From positions 620,001 to 684,000 of the forward strand of contig NZ_FXWH01000001.1 in assembly GCF_900177775.1 (NCBI RefSeq): a DNA stretch of 64,000 nucleotides, written 5' to 3'. The position numbers and the translations under genes were made by a program. The DNA comes from Pseudidiomarina planktonica. GTDB taxonomy: Bacteria > Pseudomonadota > Gammaproteobacteria > Enterobacterales > Alteromonadaceae. Shown here piece after piece: positions 9,398 to 18,786 of the stretch; position 1 is the first letter of the stretch, and every line of letters begins with the position of its first letter. The notes beneath the pieces are model-generated. The model did no database searches. It worked only from the letters and a program-made list of their open reading frames with translations, and was not told the origin of the DNA.

Positions 9398-9479
9398 GAA
9401 AGTTGTAAGATGTCTTTTGGCGAATGCTCCAGAAAGTATAAGCATATTATAAGATTTTGATTAAATGAAATAATGGTAT

Positions 9480-9518
9480 CTGGTTATGGAAAAAGAGAAT
9501 AACCAGTTTATTTAATTT
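9480..9518 (+). terminator. Possible hairpin terminator or attenuator before wzz
   Basis: CTGGTTAT and ATAACCAG form an 8-bp perfect stem around an 11-nt purine-rich loop. A T-rich but interrupted tract (TTTATTTAATTT) follows. The stem is AT-rich, so termination would be partial. It lies in the leader between yjbH and the polysaccharide assembly genes. Confidence 0.4.
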
Positions 9519-9593
9519 ATGTATACGCAAATAATTGCACCGAATGATTCGTTATCATGAGTGCTCAAAGCTAATATTGGGTTGCTATTCGCT

Positions 9594-10574
9594 ATGAAAA
9601 TAAATGAAGACTACGCTAATAAAAAAGAAGAATTTTTTCAATCTCAAAATGCTCATGGCAATGGGGATGTCAATGTAATTGAACTCTTTTCCGCTGTGTG
9701 GCGTTACAAGTATGTCATTCTATTTACTACGCTTTTACTCATGGTTGTTTCGTTAGTGCTAAGTTCACAAATGGATAAGGAGTATACCGCACAAGCGTTG
9801 CTAGCTCCCTCGGATAAGAAGTCAAATAGCGATCTTTCAGCTTTAACTGGTCAGTTCGGAGGCATTGCGTCAATGGCTGGCTTAAACTTGGGCCAAAACC
9901 AAGTCGATAAATCTCAGTTAGCACTTGCTATTCTTACTTCTAACGACTTCTTAATTGATTTTATTAACAAATACGATTTGAAGAAAAAGTTGTTTGCCGT
10001 AGCAAGTTACGATCCTCAAACGAGGACTTTGAAATACGACCCGGAGTACTTTGACGAATCAAACAATACTTGGTCAGATGAAAAATTTGGTGGTCGTGAG
10101 CCATCGAATCAATCGGCTGCTAAAGCTTTAAAACGGGGAATTGAACACGAAATAATTCGAGAGTCAGGATTGGTTTCACTATCTCTACATCACAGGTCGC
10201 CAGAAATCGCAGCTTCTTGGTTAAAGCTACTTGTATCCGAGCTAAACGCTAGAATGAAGTCTAGGGATATTTTAGAAGCCGAAAAAAGTATAAGCTTCTT
10301 AGAGGAGCAGTTAGTTAAGAATCAGATAACCGAGTTTAGAAGTGCTCTTTACGGTTTAATTGAAGAGCAAACAAAAGTCCTTATGTTTGCTGATGTAAAA
10401 GATGATTATGTTTTTGAAATAATCGATACTCCGTTGGTTCCTGAGCGACCTTCTTCTCCAAATCGTATTTTAATTGTCGGCGTTGTTACTTTATTTGGAT
10501 TGTTTTTAAGTATTTTTATTTCTATTACAAGATATTACTATCTTAAGCATAAAGATATCAGTCGGAGTATTTAA
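9594..10574 (+). CDS. wzz: Wzz-type polysaccharide chain-length determinant
   Basis: This inner-membrane polysaccharide co-polymerase sets the length of Wzy-polymerised chains. The 326-residue protein has two flanking membrane helices (about 36-57 and 288-312) around a periplasmic helical domain. Before the second helix it has the proline-rich PLVPERPSSPNR motif typical of Wzz. There is no C-terminal tyrosine-kinase domain, so this is a Wzz and not a Wzc. I prefer the ATG at 9594; an in-frame GTG at 9561 would add 11 residues, and neither has a strong ribosome site. It begins the AT-rich polysaccharide locus. Confidence 0.85.
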   Translation: MKINEDYANKKEEFFQSQNAHGNGDVNVIELFSAVWRYKYVILFTTLLLMVVSLVLSSQMDKEYTAQALLAPSDKKSNSDLSALTGQFGGIASMAGLNLGQNQVDKSQLALAILTSNDFLIDFINKYDLKKKLFAVASYDPQTRTLKYDPEYFDESNNTWSDEKFGGREPSNQSAAKALKRGIEHEIIRESGLVSLSLHHRSPEIAASWLKLLVSELNARMKSRDILEAEKSISFLEEQLVKNQITEFRSALYGLIEEQTKVLMFADVKDDYVFEIIDTPLVPERPSSPNRILIVGVVTLFGLFLSIFISITRYYYLKHKDISRSI

Positions 10575-10580
10575 CCTACT

Positions 10581-11831
10581 TTGCGTGTATCTAACTGTTA
10601 CTTATATATTCTTCTGTTTACTGCCCTTTTGTTGCCAGGGTTTCATAATCTGCTTGGTAGCATGGAAGTTGCTATAGTAAATGGGACTATAATAATATTA
10701 GTCTGCTCGTACTTAATTGCGAATTTATATCGTGTTGAGATTATAGGGGGAGCAGCGGCTCTTGTTTTTTTCTCTTTAGCGGCTTATTTAGTAATCATAC
10801 CAACGAGCATGTCTGTTGGAGTTTTGCATGGGGTGGATGTTTCTTTTCGTGACATAGTTGAGTTGCACAAGCCTATCTTATATTTGATTACTTTTTTTAG
10901 TCTTTCATTTTTTCTTAGTAATAGCTACTCTGCACCTTATGCTTTGCATAGATTCTTTTTATTAGCAGTTATCATTTTATCTGTTTTTGCAATACTCCAT
11001 TTCTCTCGGATATCAGATTTGGTTTTAAATCTATATACTAAATCACACAATATTAGGTCATATCGAGTTTCTGCCCCATTTGTTAATCCATATGACTACG
11101 CATACTTTACAGCATTTTTAGCAACATACTTTTTAGTTCTTTCATTTAATCGAAGTTTTAAATATATTGCTCTCTTTGTACTGGCTGTTATTTTGATATC
11201 GCTAACTCAGTCTAGATCCGTATTTTTCCCATTTATTTTCTTTGTCTTAACCGCTTCTGGTTTCGCGCTTTTTCTCTCAAATTATTCTCAATTGAGTCGG
11301 TTCAATATTCGCATCCGTTATTTATTTATTGGATTCGTAATGCTCGCGCTCTTAATGTCTTTAGCATTATATTTATACATTTTTTTTGAGGAGTATGAAT
11401 ATTTGGTTTCGGGGTTATTGCATATGATTAATAGTGGTGAACTGGGTAGTGCGACCACTCGGATAGTTCAATTTGAAACTGCAGTTCAGTTAGGAACTAG
11501 TAATATACTGCTCTTTATTTTTGGACATGGACCGGCTAAGAATATAATGGAACATGTTGAGTCAGCATATGCGTTTTACATATTTAGGTATGGTGTTTCT
11601 GGATTGTTGTTTGGTTTTATAATACCGTACTTAGTTTGTCTATATAGCCTCTTAATTAAGATTACGAGAAAGAGAAAAGAAAAAGAATCAATAGATTTAT
11701 ATCTTGCTTGTTTCATATTTATGCTGCTAGTTCCTGTTTTTTCAATTGGCAATAACTTTAACGAGCAAATGCGCCTCTCAATTTTTTACATTTTAATACT
11801 TGCAATAGGTACCCGAAGGTTACCATCATGA
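10581..11831 (+). CDS. wzy: Wzy-like polysaccharide polymerase / O-antigen ligase family membrane protein
   Basis: This polytopic inner-membrane protein has 416 residues and about 11-12 predicted helices. A polar periplasmic loop before the last helices contains the arginine- and histidine-bearing segments (ATTRIVQFETA and IFGHGPAKN) expected of Wzy polymerases and WaaL-type ligases. It would join lipid-linked repeat units in the periplasm. The gene is AT-rich, with many TTT and TTA codons, unlike the gsp genes. The start is TTG at 10581, just after wzz. Polymerase is preferred over ligase because wzz and wzx are present. It overlaps the next gene by 4 bp. Confidence 0.72.
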   Translation: MRVSNCYLYILLFTALLLPGFHNLLGSMEVAIVNGTIIILVCSYLIANLYRVEIIGGAAALVFFSLAAYLVIIPTSMSVGVLHGVDVSFRDIVELHKPILYLITFFSLSFFLSNSYSAPYALHRFFLLAVIILSVFAILHFSRISDLVLNLYTKSHNIRSYRVSAPFVNPYDYAYFTAFLATYFLVLSFNRSFKYIALFVLAVILISLTQSRSVFFPFIFFVLTASGFALFLSNYSQLSRFNIRIRYLFIGFVMLALLMSLALYLYIFFEEYEYLVSGLLHMINSGELGSATTRIVQFETAVQLGTSNILLFIFGHGPAKNIMEHVESAYAFYIFRYGVSGLLFGFIIPYLVCLYSLLIKITRKRKEKESIDLYLACFIFMLLVPVFSIGNNFNEQMRLSIFYILILAIGTRRLPS

Positions 11832-13138
11832 AAACGAAACACATCGTATTTGTGCTTCCATCACTTCACGGAGGCGGTGCCGAGGGGGTTGTTGTCAGAC
11901 TCTCCCATGGACTTCTGAATAGGGGCTACAAGGTTTCAATATTGACATTAGAAAGTCGCCAGCAATATATAATTGATGACCAGATAGAGGTTAAAACACT
12001 CTCTTCTTTGGAAGGTCAAGCGAACAAGTTCTTAAAGCTCCTTTCGTCGTTTATGCAGTTGTTTAACTTGATTAGATATATTAAGAAAAATGATGCTTGC
12101 TATATTGGCTTTTTAGAACGGCCTATTCTGTATGTTGGCTTTGCTAGGTTGTTCTTGAAGTTTCCTTGTATAGCATCGTTTAGAAATCATACGTCCTCAC
12201 ATTTGATGTCGGGCCGGGATAGTTTTTGGGGCCGCAGGTTCGCTTTCATCTACCGGCGACTGTTGGCTACATCGTCGCGAAAATTTGATCATTTAGATTT
12301 TTTATCTAAAGCGGCTCGAATGGATTTCGACGAGAATTTTTTTGATACGTCCGCTAAGGCTCAAAAAGATTTTAATGTATCTGTTATTTATAATGGCTAT
12401 AACGTATCAAAAATGTCTGTTAAAGCTACGAAGTACTCAGCCTTTCCATTGTTAGATGATCTGATGGTTAGAAAGCCTTGTTTAGTGTCGGTTGGGAGGA
12501 TCGAGCAGCAGAAAGGTCACTTAAATTTTCTTCATGTTTTAGCCGGTTTGAAGGCCGAGAACTTGGACGCAACATATGTCGTCGTTGGTGATGGTGCGTT
12601 AAAGGAAGAGTTAGTTAGTCTCTCACGGAAATTAAGTTTGGAACTGGTAGATTTGACGCGGTGTACATCTGGAAATCTCAACCACGCAGATGTTATAGTA
12701 ACCGGCTTTGTGGAAAACCCTTTTGCAATTCTGAGCCGCGCAAAATATTTCGTGTTTCCTTCGCTTTGGGAAGGGTTTGGAAATGCCCTCGTAGAGGCTT
12801 TGTGTGTTGGAACACCCGTTTTATCATCAGATTGCCCCGTGGGTCCAAGGGAAATATTAGATATACCTTTAGACCGTAAGGTTGAAGAAAAGGTAACTGG
12901 CGCAGGAGGTTTCCTGTTGCCGTTGCTTCCTAACGAGAAATGGGACGACTTTGATAAGATCAAACGTATTTGGACAGAAGGTGTTTCCGATGCGTTGAGG
13001 CTGGAAAAGGAGGAGTACTCGGCGTTAAGACAAGATGCAGTGCAACGCGCCGCGTTTTTTTCAGAGCCGAAGCAACTGGATGCCTGGGAAGAAATTATCA
13101 AGGCTTTACCCGATTCGAGATTAAGGAGCAAATATTGA
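11828..13138 (+). CDS. GT4-family (GT-B) glycosyltransferase
   Basis: This is a cytoplasmic glycosyltransferase of 436 residues with the GT4 pattern: the N-terminal acceptor domain begins LPSLHGGGAEGVVVRLS, and the C-terminal donor domain holds VSVGRIEQQKG and FPSLWEGFGNALVEAL (the conserved E-x7-E of retaining GT4 enzymes). The donor and acceptor cannot be deduced. It overlaps wzy upstream and the GT2 gene downstream by 4 bp each. A long antisense open frame at 12532-13131 is a shadow of this gene. Confidence 0.88.
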   Translation: MKTKHIVFVLPSLHGGGAEGVVVRLSHGLLNRGYKVSILTLESRQQYIIDDQIEVKTLSSLEGQANKFLKLLSSFMQLFNLIRYIKKNDACYIGFLERPILYVGFARLFLKFPCIASFRNHTSSHLMSGRDSFWGRRFAFIYRRLLATSSRKFDHLDFLSKAARMDFDENFFDTSAKAQKDFNVSVIYNGYNVSKMSVKATKYSAFPLLDDLMVRKPCLVSVGRIEQQKGHLNFLHVLAGLKAENLDATYVVVGDGALKEELVSLSRKLSLELVDLTRCTSGNLNHADVIVTGFVENPFAILSRAKYFVFPSLWEGFGNALVEALCVGTPVLSSDCPVGPREILDIPLDRKVEEKVTGAGGFLLPLLPNEKWDDFDKIKRIWTEGVSDALRLEKEEYSALRQDAVQRAAFFSEPKQLDAWEEIIKALPDSRLRSKY

Positions 13139-13929
13139 AAGTATCCGTAGTAATTCCGACTTTTAATGCGGAGCGATATATCACCGCCACGATTGAATCG
13201 GTTCTGAACCAGTCACACCAAGATTTTGAGATTCTGGTTGTAGACGATTGTTCAACAGACAACACTGTAAAATACATTCGAGAGATAATGTTGTCTGACT
13301 CCCGGATTAATCTCATCGAGTTAGATGATAATACGGGTGGACCTGCTACTCCGCGTAACACGGGCATTAAAAATGCGTCAGGAGAATGGCTAGCGTTTTT
13401 AGATGCTGATGACCTATGGTCTCCAGAAAAGCTATCCGTACAATTAACGATAGCAAAAGAATGTAATGTAGATTTTCTTTGTTCAAAGACATATGACTTT
13501 AAAGGTGACAAGTCGAGTTATGTTAATGAATACTGCGGAAATAAATTTCGAACTAAGACTCTAAATTTCAGAAGTTTATTGTTCAAAAATGTTATTCCAA
13601 CCTCAAGCGTTTTAGTCAGACGTGACATCATAGCCAAATATAACTTCAATCGAGATAAAGGGTACGTAGCCGTTGAAGACTATGCCCTTTGGCTAGAGCT
13701 AGCGCGAGATAACATTAGGATGATTAAAATCTTGTCGCCTTTAATTGCTTACAGGATTCTACCAGGGTCAATTTCACGTGGTAAATTAAAACAGGCTAGG
13801 AAAGTGGCACGGGTTATTACAAAGGCATTACAAAAAGAAAATAAGCTTTTGACACTTTTTATGCCCGTACTTTTCCTTAGTTATATTGTTCAGTCGATTT
13901 ACTTCAGATTATTAAAAAAGGCTATGTAA
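13135..13929 (+). CDS. GT2-family glycosyltransferase
   Basis: This GT-A glycosyltransferase has 264 residues. The fold begins VSVVIPTFNAERYI and continues with DDCSTDNT and the metal-binding DADD motif (LAFLDADDLW), which are typical of inverting GT2 enzymes. The TTG at 13135 was chosen because AAGGAG lies 7 bp upstream, it overlaps the previous stop (TTGA), and the GT2 domain starts at once. A longer frame from 12970 would run through the upstream gene. The last about 25 residues are hydrophobic and may contact the membrane. Confidence 0.86.
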   Translation: MKVSVVIPTFNAERYITATIESVLNQSHQDFEILVVDDCSTDNTVKYIREIMLSDSRINLIELDDNTGGPATPRNTGIKNASGEWLAFLDADDLWSPEKLSVQLTIAKECNVDFLCSKTYDFKGDKSSYVNEYCGNKFRTKTLNFRSLLFKNVIPTSSVLVRRDIIAKYNFNRDKGYVAVEDYALWLELARDNIRMIKILSPLIAYRILPGSISRGKLKQARKVARVITKALQKENKLLTLFMPVLFLSYIVQSIYFRLLKKAM

Positions 13930-14874
13930 ATGAAGAAAATACTTGTAACTGGAGGATCTGGATTTTTAGGTTCTCACTTGTGTGAAAATCTTGTATCGCA
14001 GGGGCATGACGTTCTTTGTTTAGATAACTTATATACCAGTGATAAAAGAAACGTTGAGCATCTACTAGAATGTCGGAACTTTGAGTTTGTTCGACACGAT
14101 ATTACACTGCCGTACTATGGTGAGTTCGACGAGATATTTAATCTGGCGTGCCCAGCTTCTCCGGTTCATTATCAACGTGATCCTGTTCAAACAACAAAAA
14201 CTAGCATCCACGGTGCAATTAATGTTTTAGGAATCGCTAAACGAACCGGAGCCAAGGTATTTCAAGCCTCAACTAGCGAAGTCTATGGTGATCCTGAAGT
14301 TCACCCGCAACAAGAGTCTTACTGGGGTAATGTCAATCCTATCGGAATTAGATCTTGTTATGATGAGGGAAAGCGCTGTGCTGAGACATTATTTTTTGAC
14401 TACCACAGACAACACCAGACACGGATAAAGGTTGCACGTATATTTAATACATACGGCCCACGAATGCATCCTAATGATGGTCGAGTAGTAAGTAACTTCA
14501 TAATACAGGCTTTGAAAGGCGAGGATATCACAATCTATGGTGATGGTTCTCAAACTCGTAGCTTTTGCTATGTTGATGATCTTATTAGTGGCTTTTTAAA
14601 ATTGATGGCCACAGATGATGGTGTTATAGGTCCAATCAATTTAGGTAATCCAACTGAATTCACGATTAAAGAGCTCGCTAAGAGTATTATTGATTTAACT
14701 AATTCAACATCGAGATTGATTAGTTTGCCTCTTCCGTCGGATGACCCAAAGCAGCGGCAACCAAATATCTCTTTGGCAAGAGAAAAACTTAACTGGAGTC
14801 CTGAAGTTAAACTTACAGAAGGACTTATAAAGACAATTGATTACTTTGACACGTTATTGAAGTCAAAAAGTTAA
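13930..14874 (+). CDS. uxs: UDP-glucuronate decarboxylase (UDP-xylose synthase)
   Basis: This short-chain dehydrogenase/reductase should convert UDP-glucuronate to UDP-xylose. Visible features are the NAD-binding GGSGFLG (residues 8-14), the [16 protein letters not shown] segment (about 73-89) that distinguishes UXS from epimerases, STSEVYGDP (115-122), the catalytic pair Y144 and K148 (YDEGK), and the [10 protein letters not shown] segment. The length (314) is typical. UDP-glucuronate would come from ugd at 23145. The ATG directly follows the stop of the GT2 gene. It suggests that xylose, or a sugar made from it, is in the polymer. Confidence 0.9.
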   Translation: MKKILVTGGSGFLGSHLCENLVSQGHDVLCLDNLYTSDKRNVEHLLECRNFEFVRHDITLPYYGEFDEIFNLACPASPVHYQRDPVQTTKTSIHGAINVLGIAKRTGAKVFQASTSEVYGDPEVHPQQESYWGNVNPIGIRSCYDEGKRCAETLFFDYHRQHQTRIKVARIFNTYGPRMHPNDGRVVSNFIIQALKGEDITIYGDGSQTRSFCYVDDLISGFLKLMATDDGVIGPINLGNPTEFTIKELAKSIIDLTNSTSRLISLPLPSDDPKQRQPNISLAREKLNWSPEVKLTEGLIKTIDYFDTLLKSKS

Positions 14875-14904
14875 CTTGGGTCTAGGTTTGGGAACGGAGC
14901 TTAT

Positions 14905-16545
14905 ATGTCTACGATTTTAGTTATTCCTGCTCGCGGTGGGTCTAAAGGGATTCCACGGAAGAGTATACGACCTGTAGCTGGAAAGCCGATGATTTACTAC
15001 GCAATTCAGGCAGGCCTTCATAGTAGAAATGTTGACTCCGTAGTGGTAACGACTGATGACGATGAGATAGCTCTTCTTTCTGAAAGGTTCGGCGCCACGG
15101 TTATTAAAAGATCAGAGGATTTAAGTGGTGATAAGGTTACGTTGGATCCTGTTATTGTTGACGCGGTAGAAAAAGCCGAGAAAAAGCTGAAAACGACTTT
15201 TTCTCATGTCATCACGGTTCAACCTACATCGCCTTTAGTAACAAATGAAGACATTGAACAAGCAAGAACTATTTTTGACGATACTGGGGTAGACACTGTT
15301 CTATCGGTCGTTGATGATCGCCACTTGTGTTGGACATTACGGAATGATAGTCCTGTACCTACATATACAGCGAGGGTTAATAGGCAAGAGTTGCCAGCCA
15401 ATTTCCGAGAAACAGGAGCTGTAATAGCTTGTACTAGAAAACAATTGGAAAAAGGATCGAGGATTGGTGCGCGAGTTTCGTTGTTAGAAGTTCCGCTGGA
15501 ACGCAGCTTTGATATTGACTCACTTTCCGATTTATTTTTGTGCGAGAGCATCCTGACTAGAAGGAAGATTGTATTCTGCGTTCGCGGTTATCCCGAGATA
15601 GGGCTTGGTCATGCGTATCGTTGCGTAATGCTTGCACATGAATTAGTGAGGTACGAAATTGAATTCGTATGTGAAGAGAGCAGTGTATTAGCGGCCAACT
15701 ATATAAGACGTTTTAACTACGCTGTACACACATGTAAAGACAATAGGCTGACAGAAACGGCAGTTGATTGTAATCCTGACTTGGTTATTAATGACATACT
15801 CGACACAAAAGAAAGTGAAGTTATCCCTTTCAGGGACCGCGATATTCCAGTAGTTAATTTTGAAGATTTAGGGCCAGGTTCCTACTATGCCGACATGGTT
15901 ATAAATGCTCTATATCCGGTCAGCGATCAGCCTAACAATTATTTTTCTGGGCCAGAGTATTTTTGCTTACGTGATGAATTTCTGTATGTTCCCAATAGGC
16001 TGCAGAAAAAAGAGGTTGAGAGCTTGCTGATAACGTTCGGTGGTGTAGACGAAGGTAACGTTACACTACAATGTTTATCTGCATTAAGTAAGAGATTGAA
16101 CGAATTTAAATGCTTGAAAGTGGATGTTGTAGTTGGTCCAGGTTATCAATATAAAAAACAGCTAGACGACTATATCAAGCACAATGAATTGAATAATGTT
16201 AGTTATACAGACTCCACCTCGCGTATTTCAGACTTCATGATTAAGGCTGATATGGCAATAACGTCCGGAGGAAGAACTGTTCTGGAGCTTGCTTCATTAA
16301 ATATTCCGACAATCGTGATATGCCAAAATCAAAGAGAGTTAACCCATAGCTTTGCTTCTGAGAGCAATGGAATAATAAACTTAGGAATTAGAACAGAGCT
16401 TACGGATGATGTGTTAGTCGAGGCTGTTGAGAGTTTGTTAAGAGATACAGAGAAACGCAATATTTTGGTAGAACGGCAGGCGGCAATGGACCTTACAAAA
16501 GGGAAAGAACGCGTAATCAAGATGCTAACGAACCTAATTAAGTAA
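14905..16545 (+). CDS. Fused acylneuraminate cytidylyltransferase and PseG-like UDP-sugar hydrolase
   Basis: This 546-residue protein is a fusion. Residues about 1-215 are a CMP-nonulosonate synthetase of the NeuA/PseF type, with the CTP-binding IPARGGSKGIPRK near the N-terminus and QPTSPL in the middle. Residues about 225-546 are a GT-B-like PseG domain with GLGHAYRC (the conserved glycine/histidine loop), FGGVD, and TSGGRTVLELASL (the UDP-binding end). PseG enzymes remove UDP from 2,4-diacetamido-trideoxy sugars before NeuB-type condensation. The fusion would thus cover the steps before and after the synthase encoded next. No genes for making the UDP precursor (PseB, PseC, PseH or NeuC types) lie in the window. 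The exact acid cannot be named. Confidence 0.85.
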   Translation: MSTILVIPARGGSKGIPRKSIRPVAGKPMIYYAIQAGLHSRNVDSVVVTTDDDEIALLSERFGATVIKRSEDLSGDKVTLDPVIVDAVEKAEKKLKTTFSHVITVQPTSPLVTNEDIEQARTIFDDTGVDTVLSVVDDRHLCWTLRNDSPVPTYTARVNRQELPANFRETGAVIACTRKQLEKGSRIGARVSLLEVPLERSFDIDSLSDLFLCESILTRRKIVFCVRGYPEIGLGHAYRCVMLAHELVRYEIEFVCEESSVLAANYIRRFNYAVHTCKDNRLTETAVDCNPDLVINDILDTKESEVIPFRDRDIPVVNFEDLGPGSYYADMVINALYPVSDQPNNYFSGPEYFCLRDEFLYVPNRLQKKEVESLLITFGGVDEGNVTLQCLSALSKRLNEFKCLKVDVVVGPGYQYKKQLDDYIKHNELNNVSYTDSTSRISDFMIKADMAITSGGRTVLELASLNIPTIVICQNQRELTHSFASESNGIINLGIRTELTDDVLVEAVESLLRDTEKRNILVERQAAMDLTKGKERVIKMLTNLIK

Positions 16546-16562
16546 TTATTGGAGAGATTTGA

Positions 16563-17633
16563 ATGAGCTATCGCAGTATTAAACTAAGTACTCATACCAT
16601 AGGTGACCCACTAAACCCTTATATCATCGCTGAAATCGGTGTTAATCATGAAGGCGATAAAAAGCTAGCTAAGCGCTTAATTAGAGAAGCGAAAGAAGGT
16701 GGCGCACATGCCGCAAAATTCCAGTCTTATAAGGCCGGAAAAATCGCGTCAAAAGATAGTCCTGCATATTGGGACCAGACGAAAGAAAAGACAGACAGTC
16801 AATATAAGCTATTTTTAAAGTATGATTCGTTTGAACCTGAAGATTATCAGGAGCTTGCTGAATATTGCCAAGAGCTTGGTATCGATTTTTTATCGACACC
16901 GTTCGATCTTGATGCTGTTGATTTTTTAGATCCGCTTATGCCGTTATTTAAAATTGCGTCAGCTGACATAACTAATATTCCTCTGATTCGTAAGTGCGCG
17001 TCGAAGAAAAAACCCCTTATCATGTCAACGGGTGGCTCAAGCCTGCCTGAAATTGAGAATGCAGTCCAAACCGCAAAAGCGGCAGGTGCCAAAGATATAG
17101 TGCTATTACACTGTGTTCTAAACTATCCGACTCCTGAAGACAACGCCCAACTGGGAATGATTCCTGTATTAGCAAGAACATTTCCTGAATGTCTAATTGG
17201 TTACTCAGACCATGTTGTGCCTGATGAAACGATAAGCGCTCTCGAAGCATCAATACTTCTTGGAGCATGTGTTTTGGAAAAACACTTTACGCATGATAAA
17301 TCGCTGCCAGGAAACGACCATTACCACGCAATGGACACAATAGACTTAGCTGAGTTTGTGAGAAAGGCAACTAAGTACCGAACGTTAGTTGCTGGTGAAT
17401 CCAAAGATTTGGCGAAAGAGGAAGCGGCTCGCAAGCATGCTAGAAGAAGTATTGTTCTTGCACGAGATATGACCAAAGGCGAAATAATCAATGAGAATGA
17501 TATTATTGCTAAACGCCCAGCCCATGGCATTAGTCCGTTGTTTTGGGATGAGGTTATTGGAATGGCTGTAGCGCAAGATCTGGAAGATGATACTGTACTC
17601 CAGTGGAGCATGATAGAGAGGACTTCTGGCTAA
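16563..17633 (+). CDS. neuB: NeuB-family nonulosonic acid synthase
   Basis: This enzyme condenses phosphoenolpyruvate with a six-carbon acetamido sugar to give a nine-carbon acid (sialic, legionaminic or pseudaminic type). The 356-residue protein has the TIM barrel start (IIAEIGVNHEGD), AAKFQSYK, STPFD, KIASAD, and the metal-binding YSDH. A C-terminal SAF/antifreeze-like domain (about 290-350, beginning ARRSIVLARDM) is also present. The N-terminal motif is closer to NeuB/LegI than to PseI, but the partner domain upstream is PseG-like, so specificity is open. GGAGAG lies upstream of the ATG. The gene overlaps the next one by 1 bp. Confidence 0.88.
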   Translation: MSYRSIKLSTHTIGDPLNPYIIAEIGVNHEGDKKLAKRLIREAKEGGAHAAKFQSYKAGKIASKDSPAYWDQTKEKTDSQYKLFLKYDSFEPEDYQELAEYCQELGIDFLSTPFDLDAVDFLDPLMPLFKIASADITNIPLIRKCASKKKPLIMSTGGSSLPEIENAVQTAKAAGAKDIVLLHCVLNYPTPEDNAQLGMIPVLARTFPECLIGYSDHVVPDETISALEASILLGACVLEKHFTHDKSLPGNDHYHAMDTIDLAEFVRKATKYRTLVAGESKDLAKEEAARKHARRSIVLARDMTKGEIINENDIIAKRPAHGISPLFWDEVIGMAVAQDLEDDTVLQWSMIERTSG

Positions 17634-18778
17634 TGGACAAAGGCTACTATGTTACTTTAACCGGTAGTAAAAATAATGCCGGGGACTTTCTCATAAAAAA
17701 AAGGGCGTTTGAGCTGATCAACGCTATAAGACCTGATCGCAAAGTGATCGACTTGAATGGCTGGGAGGAACTCTCCGCAGATAAGCTTGATTTAGTTAAT
17801 AATAGTAAAGCTTTGATTTTAACTGGCGGGCCAGCGCTACAGTACAACATGTGGCCAAATGTTTATAAGTTAACACCAGATTTAGATGACATAAAAGTAC
17901 CAATGTGTACCTTAGGTATCGGGTGGAAATCAGGTATTGGTGATTGGCATGCCACCCGCAAATATCCTTTATCAGGTAAAACCCATTCTCTACTTCAAAA
18001 AATTGAGAATTCGGGTATAAAGTCTTCGGTGCGCGACTATCATACGTTAAATGCATTAAATTCTTGTGGGTACAATAATTTTCTGATGACTGGTTGCCCA
18101 GCACTCTATGTGCAAGACTCGATTAACAAGCCAATATCGAAACCTGATACTGTAAAGAACGTGAGCTTTTCTTTAGGTGTCTCATTTTTGGACAGCAAAA
18201 AATTAGAAAAACAGATGATGGATGTCGTTCTGGGCCTTAAGGATTACTTCTCTAGCGCGAACTTTTCTGTGATTTTCCATCACACTCTTACGCCGGAGAA
18301 ATATCCTCAGGCGCGATTTTCATCGCGGCATATTGCTGGACACTCGCGATTTTTATCATGGCTTGAGTCACAACATATATCGTATAGCGATGTATCTGGT
18401 AGTGCTGAAAATATGATAGAACACTATTCAGAATGTGATATCCACATAGGCTATCGTGTTCATGCTCATATATTTATGTCCAGCGTTGGTAAACCGAGCC
18501 TGTTAATAGCAGAGGACGGCCGAGGTATAGCATTAAGGGATGTATTAGGAGGGATGGTTCTTGACGCATACATTTCCAAGCATGGTTCTTTATTGTCAAA
18601 AGTGCTAGCAAAGCTACGTATTAAAGACGCTTACAATGTATCAGACGTGATTCCTTTTGAGGTTGAAAATTTACTAACCTACGAGAGCGAGAGTGAATGG
18701 TCTCGTAGTGAAATCGTGCGCAGTTCAATAGATACGCACTTTGGAACAATGACTCGCTTTCTTTCCCGTTTGCCGTAG
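17633..18778 (+). CDS. Polysaccharide pyruvyl transferase family protein
   Basis: This 381-residue protein resembles the CsaB/WcaK polysaccharide pyruvyl transferase family: an N-terminal GSKNNAGDFLI, then a LILTGGPALQ glycine loop, and a C-terminal IGYRVHAHIFMSSVGKPSLLI segment with the conserved R-x-H pair. Such enzymes put pyruvate ketals on sugars, but distant members may be glycosyltransferases. The ATG at 17633 overlaps the neuB stop (taATG); a longer frame from 17603 lies in neuB. Its tight coupling to neuB suggests that it acts on the same sugar or repeat unit. Confidence 0.75.
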   Translation: MDKGYYVTLTGSKNNAGDFLIKKRAFELINAIRPDRKVIDLNGWEELSADKLDLVNNSKALILTGGPALQYNMWPNVYKLTPDLDDIKVPMCTLGIGWKSGIGDWHATRKYPLSGKTHSLLQKIENSGIKSSVRDYHTLNALNSCGYNNFLMTGCPALYVQDSINKPISKPDTVKNVSFSLGVSFLDSKKLEKQMMDVVLGLKDYFSSANFSVIFHHTLTPEKYPQARFSSRHIAGHSRFLSWLESQHISYSDVSGSAENMIEHYSECDIHIGYRVHAHIFMSSVGKPSLLIAEDGRGIALRDVLGGMVLDAYISKHGSLLSKVLAKLRIKDAYNVSDVIPFEVENLLTYESESEWSRSEIVRSSIDTHFGTMTRFLSRLP

Positions 18779-18786
18779 TAGTAGAA

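Noticed and set aside
12532-13131. 199-codon antisense frame
   Set aside because: It lies wholly within the GT4 glycosyltransferase gene, is serine-rich and has no domain features.
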